The notes: generated by a model from the sequence alone, not told the origin. Counted from the first letter of the stretch, positions 45,038-55,106 are shown. The stretch is 64,000 bases of DNA from UBA4582 sp038106185 (GCA_038106185.1 JAYODE010000002.1:124001-188000), one strand, 5' to 3'. Numbers and translations: made by a program.

Positions 45038-45067
45038 GCCCTGCAGATAGAAGCGGGTCTGCAGGGC
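45038..45067. other. Perfect 10-bp hairpin before parE
   Basis: GCCCTGCAGA / TCTGCAGGGC with a 10-nt loop (TAGAAGCGGG), starting 2 nt after the 18-bp array and 59 nt before the parE ATG. No T-run follows. It may be a leader stem or a terminator-like element for the upstream transcript. Confidence 0.6.
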
Positions 45068-45125
45068 AACCCACCATCCAGAACATTTGATGCTGGATAA
45101 TCGATATTGATGTTAGCAGGACACT

Positions 45126-47030
45126 ATGGTCACTAAGAACTACAGCGCAGATTCCATTGAAGTCCTTGAAGGGCTAGACCCCGTAAAAAAACGGCCTGGA
45201 ATGTACACAGATACCTCGAGACCTAATCATTTGGCGCAAGAGGTCATCGATAATAGCGTCGACGAAGCGCTGGAAGGCCACGCGACTGAAATACGAGTGA
45301 CCCTGCGTAAAGATGGGTCCATGTCCGTGGGCGATAACGGACGTGGCATGCCAGTGGACTTGCACCACAAAGAGAAGCTCCCGGGCGTCGAATTGATTTT
45401 GACACGGTTGCACTCCGGCGCGAAATTTAACAGTGACAATTATAAGTTCTCAGGCGGCCTGCACGGCGTTGGTATTTCTGTGGTCAATGCCCTGTCTGAG
45501 TCATTTGAGGTTTATATCAAACGTGATGGGAAACTCCATCACATGGCGTTCAAGGATGGAGTCAAGGTCTCTAACCTGGCGGTTAAGGAGACGACTGGAA
45601 AGCGTAACACTGGGACTCTGGTCACGTTTCGGCCAAATCCTCAATACTTTGACTCGCCGAAATTCTCTGTCAGCCGTATGAAGCACTTGCTTCGAGCCAA
45701 GGCTGTGCTCTGTCCAGGGCTTCGAGTGTTGTTTACTGATGAAACAGCCAGTAATCCAGAGGAAGGCCACTACGAATGGTGTTACGAAGCTGGCTTGAAG
45801 GATTACCTGGTCGATGAGCTGACGGGTTTTGTGGTGCTGCCGGCTGAGCCCTTTATGGGCTCGATAGCGGGTAATGAAGAAGCGGTTGACTGGGCCGTTC
45901 AGTGGTTGCCAGAGGGAGGTGACCTCATCACTGAAAGCTATGTGAACTTGATTCCGACAGCCCAGGGTGGCACCCATGTCAGTGGCCTCCGCGGTGGGTT
46001 GCTTGAGGCGCTGCGGGAGTTTTGTGAGTTCCGTAATTTGGTACCCCGTGGTGTGAAAATTTCTGCGGAGGATATCTGGGACCGTTGCAGCTATGTCCTG
46101 TCAGCGAAACTGCTGGATCCGCAATTTTCTGGTCAGACCAAGGAGCGGTTGAACTCTCGGCAGGCAGCGACCTTTATAGCCGGTGTCGTCAAGGACAGTT
46201 TCAGTCTCTGGCTCAATCAGCACACCACGGATGCGGAAGCATTAGCCGAGCTGGCCATCAGCAATGCGCAGGCGCGGTTGCGAGCGGGCAAAAAGGTTGT
46301 GCGCAAAAAAGTCACTGCCGGTCCTGCGCTGCCTGGCAAGCTGGCGGATTGCTCTTGTCAAGATGCGATGCAGGGCGAGTTATTTCTCGTCGAGGGCGAC
46401 TCGGCAGGGGGCTCTGCCAAACAGGCCCGCGATCGAGTCACTCAGGCCATCATGCCGCTGCGGGGCAAAATTTTGAATACCTGGGAGATAGACTCAAGCG
46501 AAATTCTTGCGTCTCAGGAAGTCCATGATATCTCTGTGGCACTTGGCATAGATCCGGGCGAAGAAAATTTGGCGAATCTGCGTTACGGCAAAATCTGCAT
46601 ACTGGCCGATGCAGACTCTGACGGTTTGCACATAGCCAGCCTGCTCATTGCGCTGTTTGTCAAACATTATCCAGCGTTGGTCAGGGCCGGGCACGTGTAT
46701 GTCGCCATGCCGCCCTTATACAGGATTGATGTGGGTAAAGAAGTCTTTTATGCCCTGGATGAGGCAGAGCGACGAGGCATTCTGGATCTGATCGCCGCCG
46801 AGAAGAAGAAGGGTAAGGTGAGCGTTCAGCGCTTTAAGGGGCTCGGCGAAATGAATCCGCTGCAGCTGCGAGAAACTGCCATGGCGGAAGCGACTCGGCG
46901 TCTGGTGCAACTCACCATGGATCCAGGCAGTCTGGTAAACGACACGCTAGATATGCTGTTGTCAAAAAAACGCGCGGCAGATAGAAAGGTCTGGCTCGAA
47001 AATAAGGGCGATTTAGCCGAATTGGTATAA
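45126..47030 (+). CDS. parE: DNA topoisomerase IV subunit B
   Basis: ATPase subunit of the chromosome-decatenating type II topoisomerase. 634 residues. GHKL ATPase domain with IDNSVDEAL, DNGRGMPVD and GGLHGVGISVVNAL; transducer domain; TOPRIM domain with VEGDSAGGSAKQARDR and DADSDGLHI; C-terminal segment with QRFKGLGEMNP. AGGA precedes ATG 45126. parC follows 31 nt after the stop, so both subunits are made together. Confidence 0.97.
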   Translation: MVTKNYSADSIEVLEGLDPVKKRPGMYTDTSRPNHLAQEVIDNSVDEALEGHATEIRVTLRKDGSMSVGDNGRGMPVDLHHKEKLPGVELILTRLHSGAKFNSDNYKFSGGLHGVGISVVNALSESFEVYIKRDGKLHHMAFKDGVKVSNLAVKETTGKRNTGTLVTFRPNPQYFDSPKFSVSRMKHLLRAKAVLCPGLRVLFTDETASNPEEGHYEWCYEAGLKDYLVDELTGFVVLPAEPFMGSIAGNEEAVDWAVQWLPEGGDLITESYVNLIPTAQGGTHVSGLRGGLLEALREFCEFRNLVPRGVKISAEDIWDRCSYVLSAKLLDPQFSGQTKERLNSRQAATFIAGVVKDSFSLWLNQHTTDAEALAELAISNAQARLRAGKKVVRKKVTAGPALPGKLADCSCQDAMQGELFLVEGDSAGGSAKQARDRVTQAIMPLRGKILNTWEIDSSEILASQEVHDISVALGIDPGEENLANLRYGKICILADADSDGLHIASLLIALFVKHYPALVRAGHVYVAMPPLYRIDVGKEVFYALDEAERRGILDLIAAEKKKGKVSVQRFKGLGEMNPLQLRETAMAEATRRLVQLTMDPGSLVNDTLDMLLSKKRAADRKVWLENKGDLAELV

Positions 47031-47061
47031 CTGTAAGACCAACTGGAAAGTGAACAGATTC

Positions 47062-49305
47062 ATGACTGAGCCAAACCAATCGACAAACATGGAAACTATC
47101 TCCCTGACGGCATTTACCGAGGGCGCATATCTGAACTATGCGATGTATGTCATTAACGATCGAGCGCTGCCGCATATCGGCGACGGCCTTAAGCCGGTTC
47201 AGCGGCGAATTGTCTACGCTATGTCAGAACTGCGTTTGACGGCTGATGCCAAGTTTATGAAATCGGCGCGAACAGTGGGAGATGTCATCGGTAAATATCA
47301 TCCGCACGGTGATAGTGCCAGTTATGAGGCAATGGTTCTGATGGCGCAGCAATTCTCTTATCGCTATCCGCTGGTCGATGGTCAAGGTAACTGGGGTTCT
47401 CCCGATGACCCCAAGTCCTTTGCCGCCATGCGATATACCGAGTCTCGACTAACTAAATACGCCTCTGTGCTGCTAGACGAGCTGGGTCAGGGTACTGTCG
47501 AATTCATCCCTAATTTCGATGGCACCATGGAAGAACCGCTACTGTTGCCGGCCCGATTGCCAAACATTCTTCTTAATGGAGCCAGTGGTATTGCTGTGGG
47601 TATGGCGACCGACATTCCACCGCATAATATCAACGAAGTGGTCAGCGCCTGCATACGTTTGTTAGATCAGCCCAAGGCGTCAGTGACTGATCTCCTTGAG
47701 CATGTGCAGGGGCCAGATTTTCCCACCAATGCAGAGATCATCTCAAGCGCAGCAGAGATTCGCCAGATTTACGAGACCGGGCGAGGCGCAGTAAGAACAC
47801 GAGCGGTGTATGAAATTGAAGATGGCGATATCGTCATTACGGCGATTCCCTTTCAAGTATCTGGCACCAAGATACTGGAACAGATAGCCGCCCAGATGCA
47901 GGCTAAGAAATTACCCATGGTCGTTGACCTGCGTGATGAGTCTGATCACGAAAATCCAACTCGAATAGTCATAGTGCCGCGTTCCAATCGAATCGATATA
48001 GAGGCATTGATGGCCCACCTTTTTGCCACCACGGATCTGGAGCGAACTCACAGGGTCAACTTTAATATGATCGGTCTGGATGGCCGGCCACGGGTCAAGC
48101 CATTGAATGTGCTGTTATCAGAGTGGCTGACCTATCGGACTGAGACGGTGGTGCGCAGGCTTAATTATCGTCTGGAAAAAATTCTGGCGCGTCTGCATAT
48201 TCTTGAAGGCTTGATGATCGCTTATCTGAATATCGATGAGGTGATTCGCATTATTCGTACCGAAGACAAGCCGAGGCAGGTTTTGATGGCGACCTATGCC
48301 CTGTCAGAGATACAGGCAGATGCCATATTGGATCTTCGGCTAAGACAGTTAGCGCGACTAGAAGAGCAGAAGATTCAAGGTGAGCAGGACCAGCTGAATG
48401 GCGAGCGTTCGGATATAGAGAAAACTCTGGCTTCGAGTGCTCGGATGAAAACGCTGGTGAAACAGGAGCTACTGAGAGATGCACAGGAATTCGGCGATGA
48501 TCGGCAGTCACCGATCGTCAGTCGCGCCGAGGCTCAAGCCTTCAGCGAAAAGGATTTGCTGTCTACCGAGCCAGTGACGATTGTGTTATCTGAAAAAGGT
48601 TGGGTTCGCGCGGCGAGGGGACATGATATTGACCCACAAGAGCTGAGTTATCGCTCTGGCGATAGTTTCTTTCAGTCGGTGTTGGGACGATCTAACCAGG
48701 ACGTGGTCTTTCTCGACTCGACGGGTCGTGCTTATACCCTGCAAGCCCATACGTTGCCATCGGCCAGGGGTCAGGGAGAGCCGTTGAGTGGGCGAACCAG
48801 CCCACCTTCTGGGGCTTACTTTACCGGCGTCATCACCGGCGAAAGGGACCAACAATTCTTGTTAGCCAGCGACGCGGGTTACGGCTTCATCGCTACCCTT
48901 GGCGACCTGCAAAGTAAAAACAAAGCTGGAAAATCTGTGATTAGTGTACCGGCAGGGGGTGTTGTCCTGCAGCCGCAGCGGGTCTCTGATCTCGAGCAGG
49001 ATTATGTCGCCGCTGTCAGTAACGAGGGACGATTGTTGATTTTCCCCGTCAGCGAATTGCCGCTGCTGGCCAGAGGCAAGGGGGTGAAGATCATGAATAT
49101 TCCCAAGGCTTTATTGGCTGATCGTCTGGAGTTTATGGCTCATCTGGTTGTCCTGACCGCGAAGGACACGCTGGTGGTGCACTCTGGCAAACGCCACATT
49201 AACCTCAAGTTTGATGATTTGGAGCATTATCGAGGAGAGCGTGCGCGCCGCGGTCTGAAGTTGCCTCGAGGATTCCAAAAGGTTGACACAGTCGCACTGC
49301 TGTAA
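47062..49305 (+). CDS. parC: DNA topoisomerase IV subunit A
   Basis: DNA-cleaving subunit of topoisomerase IV. 747 residues from ATG 47062 (a GTG at 47050 is an alternative). The catalytic tyrosine is Tyr125 in AAMRYTESRL. The quinolone-determining region reads HPHGDSASYEAM, with Ser85 and Glu89 at the positions where resistance changes occur, so wild type. The C-terminal beta-pinwheel follows from about 490. A 5-bp hairpin (CGGGT TGC ACCCG) lies after the stop. Confidence 0.96.
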   Translation: MTEPNQSTNMETISLTAFTEGAYLNYAMYVINDRALPHIGDGLKPVQRRIVYAMSELRLTADAKFMKSARTVGDVIGKYHPHGDSASYEAMVLMAQQFSYRYPLVDGQGNWGSPDDPKSFAAMRYTESRLTKYASVLLDELGQGTVEFIPNFDGTMEEPLLLPARLPNILLNGASGIAVGMATDIPPHNINEVVSACIRLLDQPKASVTDLLEHVQGPDFPTNAEIISSAAEIRQIYETGRGAVRTRAVYEIEDGDIVITAIPFQVSGTKILEQIAAQMQAKKLPMVVDLRDESDHENPTRIVIVPRSNRIDIEALMAHLFATTDLERTHRVNFNMIGLDGRPRVKPLNVLLSEWLTYRTETVVRRLNYRLEKILARLHILEGLMIAYLNIDEVIRIIRTEDKPRQVLMATYALSEIQADAILDLRLRQLARLEEQKIQGEQDQLNGERSDIEKTLASSARMKTLVKQELLRDAQEFGDDRQSPIVSRAEAQAFSEKDLLSTEPVTIVLSEKGWVRAARGHDIDPQELSYRSGDSFFQSVLGRSNQDVVFLDSTGRAYTLQAHTLPSARGQGEPLSGRTSPPSGAYFTGVITGERDQQFLLASDAGYGFIATLGDLQSKNKAGKSVISVPAGGVVLQPQRVSDLEQDYVAAVSNEGRLLIFPVSELPLLARGKGVKIMNIPKALLADRLEFMAHLVVLTAKDTLVVHSGKRHINLKFDDLEHYRGERARRGLKLPRGFQKVDTVALL

Positions 49306-49431
49306 ACCACCAGACGAGCGGGTTGCACCCGTCGCATAAGCGCATCGAGCAGAGTCAGGTGTCGTTCGCTCAAAGTCCGTGCCGCTGAAGGCGCAGGGTG
49401 AAAGTTAACAGAATAAGGTCGCGCTAAGCGG

Positions 49432-50550
49432 CTACTGGTCCAATAACTGCCTAGCCTGGCGCTGGATCAAAGTTTGGTATTCTGACTGCAGCCCTTCGAC
49501 CTGGAAGACCAGACCGTCTGGCGTGAGAGAGCTTTGAAACGGTGAGCTAACGAGGCGATTGGGTTCCTGCAGGTGTGCTAGCACCTGTTGACTCGCCAAC
49601 AAGCAATTCTGGGCGTTGGACGCCAGGTAGCTGGCATTTTTGCGCGCATGTGCCAGGGTCTGTGGATCGGCGGCAGCATCTGCCAGGTCCAGGCCGAGTT
49701 TGATGCTGATGGGTGTGTCAATCAGACGAAACATCTGCAAGAGTAGCAGGCCACTGCAGGCGGCACGAAATATGGCGTCATCATCCGTGTCATCATCCGT
49801 AAAGTAGATCAGGACAGTATCACCGTCCGGTGGCGCCATGTCGCCGCGGTAAAGCGCCAGTGCTTGTTGAACGCGCGGCAGATAGTCAGGTAATAAACGC
49901 GCAGGCCTCAGCTTGAACACCATGATGATGGTGTCAAGTCTCTTGGTCTCTGGCACGACTTCAGTGTTGGCGGTTTGGAGCGCAGGCTGGTCAAGCTTTG
50001 ATGTTGAGTCGGTCACCTGGCTGGTGGCCGGTGCCGCAGGTAAAGCGACCCAGAGATAGATCAGATCAGCATACTGCCAGAGTATATAAACCGATACCGC
50101 AGCGATAACGATATGAATGGCAATAATCAGCAGGAGGGTCAGAAAGAGAGGCTCGTCAACACTGGCGCTACTCAGACCGATTTGCAGGTGCCCCACGCTG
50201 GCATTCTGCCAAGTGATATCTCTCGTGAAGAGGCTAGCAGAGTTCTCGCTGGCGGACCTTTTGCCCACTTGGGCCAGTAAGCGGTTGTCGGCGCCGTAAA
50301 TGGACGCGAAGTCAAAATTACCTCGAGCCAGCAGCTGAGTCAGGACGACATTCAGGCTGAGAATATCCTCATTAACCAGGTAGTCAGTGACGGACAGTGA
50401 TAACTGGTCTGCGATGGAGGCGCCAAAGTGCTGCCCCTTTTGGTTCAACTCGACGTTGACGTGTTGGTAGTGAAATACCACAGACGCGAGGCCGCTGATG
50501 AAGATTGGCACCAGGACCAACAAACTGGCTCTCAATTTTCGCCGATACAT
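49432..50550 (-). CDS. YtjB/AhpA-like membrane protein with degenerate cyclase-like domain
   Basis: 372 residues. One N-terminal membrane segment (ASLLVLVPIFISGLASVVF), a periplasmic part of about 115 residues (SMP_2-like), a second segment (LFLTLLLIIAIHIVIAAVSVYILW) and a cytosolic part. The last 160 residues follow the shape of a class III nucleotide cyclase (DGDTVLIYF, IKLGLDLAD, LLASQQVLAHL) but lack catalytic residues. Genes of this family are usually next to serB, as here. An internal 12-bp duplication gives TDDDTDDD (49779-49802). Function unknown. Confidence 0.72.
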   Translation of the reverse strand: MYRRKLRASLLVLVPIFISGLASVVFHYQHVNVELNQKGQHFGASIADQLSLSVTDYLVNEDILSLNVVLTQLLARGNFDFASIYGADNRLLAQVGKRSASENSASLFTRDITWQNASVGHLQIGLSSASVDEPLFLTLLLIIAIHIVIAAVSVYILWQYADLIYLWVALPAAPATSQVTDSTSKLDQPALQTANTEVVPETKRLDTIIMVFKLRPARLLPDYLPRVQQALALYRGDMAPPDGDTVLIYFTDDDTDDDAIFRAACSGLLLLQMFRLIDTPISIKLGLDLADAAADPQTLAHARKNASYLASNAQNCLLASQQVLAHLQEPNRLVSSPFQSSLTPDGLVFQVEGLQSEYQTLIQRQARQLLDQ

Positions 50551-50678
50551 AAGACTCCGCTGGCCGCAACATTTCCAGGCGAGTATAACCGAATGTTAGG
50601 TCGGAGAATCCGCTTTGTTTTGTATTTCATTGACTGACCAAGGATAATAGCAGCGTTTTAATAGCCTTGGATAACATC

Positions 50679-51893
50679 GTGACAGAGCTCGTGCTCATCA
50701 ACATTTCCGGTGAGGACAAACCCGGTCTAACGGCAACTATCACTGAGCTTCTCGCTAACTTCGATATCGACATCCTCGATGTTGGTCAGGCGGTAATCCA
50801 TAACCACCTGTCCCTGGGTATTCTCATCAATATTCCAGGACACTCTGAGCCGATTCTTAAGGAAGTGCTATTCACCGCCCATGCATTGGGGGTCAACATC
50901 AAATTCTCGCCTGTGGATGAGGTCAGCTATGAAGACTGGGTTGGCCTTCAGGGCCGCTCGCGATTTATTTTGACGCTGCTTGCCCGGCGCATTAAAGCGA
51001 CACATATCGCGAAAGTCTCGCGAGTGATCGCTGACAATGGCCTCAACATCGATAACATCGTCCGTCTTTCTGGCAGGGTTCCTCTGCTGCATCCCGAAGC
51101 AAAGACGAAAGCCTGCGTTGAATTTTCTCTAAAAGGTGAGCTCGCTGATAATGCGGCCTTTCGCGCTCAGCTGATGAACGTTTGCAGCGAGCTTGATATT
51201 GATATCGCGGTACAGGAAGACGGTCTGTTTCGGCGCAATCGGCGCCTGGTCTGTTTTGACATGGACTCGACCCTTATTTCCACTGAGGTTATTGATGAAC
51301 TGGCGCGGCTCAAAGGTGTGGGTGATCAGGTGAGCGCGGTAACTGAGCGAGCCATGTTGGGTGAGTTAGATTTTAAGGCCAGCTTGCGTCAACGGGTGGC
51401 CTTGCTTGAAGGCCTGCCAGAGTCGAGTCTAAAGCAAGTTGCAGACTCCCTGCCTTTGATGGAAGGTGTAGAGCACTTATTTGCGGTGTTAAAACGGCTG
51501 GGCTACAAGACGGCTATTCTCTCAGGCGGGTTTACCTATTTCGGCGAGGTGCTGCAAAACAGATTCGGCGTCGATTACGTGTATGCCAATGTACTTGAAA
51601 TCATTGACGGAAAGCTCACAGGCAAGGTCATTGAGCCGATAGTCGATGCAGAACGCAAGGCATTACTGTTACAAGCCTTGGCGAAGCAGGAAAACATTGT
51701 TTTGGATCAGGTCATTGCTGTCGGCGATGGAGCCAATGATTTGGCGATGTTGGCAGTTGCCGGATTGGGTATTGCGTTTCATGCCAAGCCGATCGTGAAA
51801 AAGAATGCTGAGCAAGCTATTTCGCATTTAGGTCTGGATAGCATTTTATATTTGATGGGCATCCGAGATCGCGATTCTGGTCGGTCCAGCTAG
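50679..51893 (+). CDS. serB: Phosphoserine phosphatase
   Basis: Last step of serine synthesis. 404 residues from GTG 50679, which gives MTELVLINISGEDKPGL, the same N-terminus type as Pseudomonas SerB; a TTG at 50667 is an alternative. Two ACT-like domains lie at about 5-180, then a HAD domain with CFDMDSTLI (nucleophile Asp), SGGFTYF and GDGANDLAML. serA is not in the window. Confidence 0.95.
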   Translation: MTELVLINISGEDKPGLTATITELLANFDIDILDVGQAVIHNHLSLGILINIPGHSEPILKEVLFTAHALGVNIKFSPVDEVSYEDWVGLQGRSRFILTLLARRIKATHIAKVSRVIADNGLNIDNIVRLSGRVPLLHPEAKTKACVEFSLKGELADNAAFRAQLMNVCSELDIDIAVQEDGLFRRNRRLVCFDMDSTLISTEVIDELARLKGVGDQVSAVTERAMLGELDFKASLRQRVALLEGLPESSLKQVADSLPLMEGVEHLFAVLKRLGYKTAILSGGFTYFGEVLQNRFGVDYVYANVLEIIDGKLTGKVIEPIVDAERKALLLQALAKQENIVLDQVIAVGDGANDLAMLAVAGLGIAFHAKPIVKKNAEQAISHLGLDSILYLMGIRDRDSGRSS

Positions 51894-51929
51894 GCAGTCG
51901 CAGGTCGCGAAACGAAATCAATCTGCGCT

Positions 51930-54011
51930 CTAGAGATCTTCATTAGTAAAATCATAATCGAGATTTTCCGCAGGCATGGAAACATAGTAGCCCTGAATAA
52001 AGTTGACCCCTGCCTGCCATAAAGTGGAGAGCACCGTTGGGCTTTCAACGCCTGAAATCGCGGTCAGCACACCTGCTGATTGTAGCGACTTGACCATAGT
52101 GATGAGTTCTTTCTGTTTTTCAGGATTCCCCTCTATCTGTTGCGCGAACGAGCCGTCAAGTTTGACGTAGTCGGGCTTTAGGTGTTTTAGAAGATTGAAT
52201 GGGTTCAGTGAGCAACCAAAGTGATTGATTGACGTCTTGAAGTGAAGTTTCGCCAGGCCTTCAGAAAAATGTGCGGCATCCTTGATGTAGGAGGTCGCTT
52301 GTTTTTCGTCAAGCTGAAAAATGATCGCATCACTCGGTAAGCGAGCCGCCTTGAGCGCGACAGAAATCCAAGGTAAAAACGTCGAGTCCGCCATGGATGC
52401 ATGCGTCACATTGACAAACAAACGCGCCTGACTGCCAGTAGCACGTTTCGCGCTGAGTATCTTGATCGATTGCAAAATCACCCATCTATCAAGCTTTTCG
52501 AGTAATCCGGCATCTGCTGCCGGACCCAGAAATTGCGCCGGTAACAGTTCATTATCGTCCTCATCAAGAAGCCGCAACAAAACTTCAAATAACGCATCGT
52601 CCTCCCCATGAAGACTGATTATCGGCTGGAACAACAACCGAAAACCCTGGCCTGTGATAGCAGCACTGACCAGTTGTTTGATGGCCTCAGAGGTTAGCGA
52701 TTTACCTTCCTTGCCGACCGTGACCTGCTGAACTTGATAGAAGCTGACCCCGTTGCCTTGCTCAATACCGATGGCGGCTTTGTGAGCGCGTGATATCACT
52801 TCCTCGCCGGACGGTGAATTTTCGCTAATCAAGGCCAGACCAATACTGGCAGTTATTTTGAACGACATGCCTGAAATTTCTGATACGTGACCTTCAACTC
52901 GGGATCGAAGGTCTTCTGCTAAGGCCAGGGCAAGGGTCATATCAGCACTCTTGAACAAGAGAGTGAACTCTTCATCGCCGAATCTTGCCATAACATGCTG
53001 GGGGTCAATAAGGTCGCGCATTAACGTTGCGAGGTCGCTAAGCACCAGGTCTGCACTGGAGATGCCGGCCTCGGAGCGGACGCGAGCAAAATCATCAAGA
53101 CAGATATAAAACAGGCAGTAAGCCGCTTGCCCCTGGCTCGCCTGACCAACAGCCAGGTCCAGTTGCTCGAGAAAGTAGGATCGGTTGAGCAGTCCTGTCA
53201 GCAGGTCCTGGGTTGAAATTTCGCGAATGCGATTCTCTAATTGACTATTCTCTGTGATCGAGCGAAAGATCATTTGAGTGCAGGGTTCACCATCGTAGGT
53301 CGCCGGCAGTAATGACAGGCTGGCGATAATGCGGGAGTCATCGCTTGCCATACAGGAAAACTCCTCTGTCTGGTTCGGATGGCTCGCGAAGTCGCGTAGA
53401 AACTTCTTGAACTTTTCCTGGTCTTCCGCAGCGATCAGATCAATGACCGGAATACCAGCGAAGTCATCGGGATCCTCGTAACCAAACAGTTCTCCATAGG
53501 CTGTATTGGTATAGATGTGCATACCCTCGTGAACGTAGGCAATCGCGGCGTTTGAACTGTCCAGCAGGAGCTGATTACGGCGCTCGGTTTCTCGTAATCC
53601 GACCTCTGCTGCACGCCTTGCTCGACGATTGTCCAGATTGCCAAGCTCACGTTCGATAAGCAGAAGCAGACGCTCTTCATCATTTTCCAGAGCGACATCC
53701 ACGGCGCCAAGTTTCAACCCGGCGGTGATAGAGGCAGGGTCGCGATCTGCAGCCAACATGATAATGGGAACGTCCTTGTCCAGGTTTTTGATCTGGCTGA
53801 TGACCTGTTCGATCGTCAGCCCGTCAACCTCCTGGCGTGCCAGGCACAGATCCCAGCTCTGCTCATTGAGCTTCTCGTTTAAGTCCGCCGCTGACGCTAA
53901 CAAATGGGCGCGAGTCGCCCGGCCGGCATTACGCAGCAACACGATGAGTTCTTCTGCCCGATTCTGTGAAGCCTCCAGTATCAGTAACCTGACGGGGCTG
54001 TTTATGGTCAT
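51930..54011 (-). CDS. fimX: FimX-like REC-PAS-GGDEF-EAL protein
   Basis: Degenerate c-di-GMP effector controlling type IV pili and twitching in Pseudomonas. 693 residues (P. aeruginosa FimX 691) and the same place beside serB. Receiver-like domain about 1-125 lacking a clear phospho-acceptor set, PAS about 140-260, then GGDEF with RFGDEEF in place of RxGGDEF, and EAL domain with FEVLLRL in place of EAL. Both active sites are therefore predicted inactive, leaving c-di-GMP binding by the EAL fold. No pilus genes are adjacent. Confidence 0.9.
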   Translation of the reverse strand: MTINSPVRLLILEASQNRAEELIVLLRNAGRATRAHLLASAADLNEKLNEQSWDLCLARQEVDGLTIEQVISQIKNLDKDVPIIMLAADRDPASITAGLKLGAVDVALENDEERLLLLIERELGNLDNRRARRAAEVGLRETERRNQLLLDSSNAAIAYVHEGMHIYTNTAYGELFGYEDPDDFAGIPVIDLIAAEDQEKFKKFLRDFASHPNQTEEFSCMASDDSRIIASLSLLPATYDGEPCTQMIFRSITENSQLENRIREISTQDLLTGLLNRSYFLEQLDLAVGQASQGQAAYCLFYICLDDFARVRSEAGISSADLVLSDLATLMRDLIDPQHVMARFGDEEFTLLFKSADMTLALALAEDLRSRVEGHVSEISGMSFKITASIGLALISENSPSGEEVISRAHKAAIGIEQGNGVSFYQVQQVTVGKEGKSLTSEAIKQLVSAAITGQGFRLLFQPIISLHGEDDALFEVLLRLLDEDDNELLPAQFLGPAADAGLLEKLDRWVILQSIKILSAKRATGSQARLFVNVTHASMADSTFLPWISVALKAARLPSDAIIFQLDEKQATSYIKDAAHFSEGLAKLHFKTSINHFGCSLNPFNLLKHLKPDYVKLDGSFAQQIEGNPEKQKELITMVKSLQSAGVLTAISGVESPTVLSTLWQAGVNFIQGYYVSMPAENLDYDFTNEDL

Positions 54012-54071
54012 AAGCGAACGAGATGGTCGGTAAGAAGAGTAACTATAGCAGATAAGCTTGGGTTCGAAATT

Positions 54072-55073
54072 TCAGACCGGATGAATGGCTAAATTGGTCT
54101 TCGAAGCCTCTCCGGGAATCTCGCGAGCCAGGCGTGGCACCAGGTAACCGGGAAGGTGCTTGACGACTTCTGCCATGAGATTTTGCGCAACGTGTTCGGG
54201 TAAGTCGAAGTGGGCTGCACCCGCAACCTTATCCAGTACATGCAAGTAGTAGGGCAGAACGCCCAGCTGGAACAGTCTGTGTGATAGGCGCGTTAGTGTT
54301 TCAACATCATCATTGACTCCCCGCAGCAAAACACTTTGATTCAGTAGCGTCACGCCCGCCGCTCGCAGTCGTCGAGTCGCGTCAAAGACAGCGTCATCCA
54401 GCTCGTTGGGGTGATTACTGTGCAACACCATCACAATATTGAGGCGGGTGTGCTCAACCCAGCTCAGTAGCGCCGAATCAACCCGTTGTGGAATGACAAC
54501 CGGTAAACGGGTATGCAGGCGCAGGGTCGTCACGTGCGGAATTGCGGCCAGGCGCTTCGCCAGCTGCGCAAGGCGCCGGTCACTAAGCAATAAAGGGTCG
54601 CCGCCACTCAATATGACCTCATGAATAGATTCATTATTTTCCACAGATTCGATAATGCTCTGCCAGTCATCAGAGGTCGGCTGAAAGCTCTGGTAGGGAA
54701 AGTGGCGACGAAAGCAGTAACGACAATTGATTGCGCAGGCACCGGTAGCAACCACCAGCACGCGGCCGTGATACTTTTGAATCAGGCCACTGGTCTTTGC
54801 ATGTTCCAGCTCCAGCAGAGGATCGCTGCTGTATCCTGGTACCGACAGTGACTCGAGTTGCTGAGGTAGAACCTGCAGCAACAGCGGATCGAGCAGATTG
54901 CCAGGCTGGATGCGAGCTAGATAAGGCCAAGGTACCAGAAGAGGAAACGGCGATCGGTAGTCTGACAAATCAATGTCGAGTATTCTGGCTAATTGAAGGG
55001 GGTCGGTGACGGCGCTTTTCAGCAGCGCCTGCCACGATTGAGTCTGCCAACTGAGGTCTGTTAGCGGTATCAT
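54072..55073 (-). CDS. epmB: EF-P lysine 2,3-aminomutase
   Basis: Radical-SAM enzyme making (R)-beta-lysine for EF-P modification. 333 residues, the short form without the C-terminal region of catabolic KamA. The cluster motif CAINCRYCFRR is near residue 111, and VILSGGDPLLLSD and PYYLHVLDKVAGAAHF are family segments; the latter carries the PLP lysine. It is divergent from efp with only 33 nt between the start codons. Confidence 0.95.
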   Translation of the reverse strand: MIPLTDLSWQTQSWQALLKSAVTDPLQLARILDIDLSDYRSPFPLLVPWPYLARIQPGNLLDPLLLQVLPQQLESLSVPGYSSDPLLELEHAKTSGLIQKYHGRVLVVATGACAINCRYCFRRHFPYQSFQPTSDDWQSIIESVENNESIHEVILSGGDPLLLSDRRLAQLAKRLAAIPHVTTLRLHTRLPVVIPQRVDSALLSWVEHTRLNIVMVLHSNHPNELDDAVFDATRRLRAAGVTLLNQSVLLRGVNDDVETLTRLSHRLFQLGVLPYYLHVLDKVAGAAHFDLPEHVAQNLMAEVVKHLPGYLVPRLAREIPGEASKTNLAIHPV

Positions 55074-55106
55074 ATTATTTTCGCGTTAAACAAAAGAGAG
55101 TAATTG

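Noticed and set aside
44901..45086. Minus-strand open frame with a six-residue repeat (VCSFKL)
   Set aside because: It is the translated 18-bp tandem array; no ribosome site and no recognisable domain.
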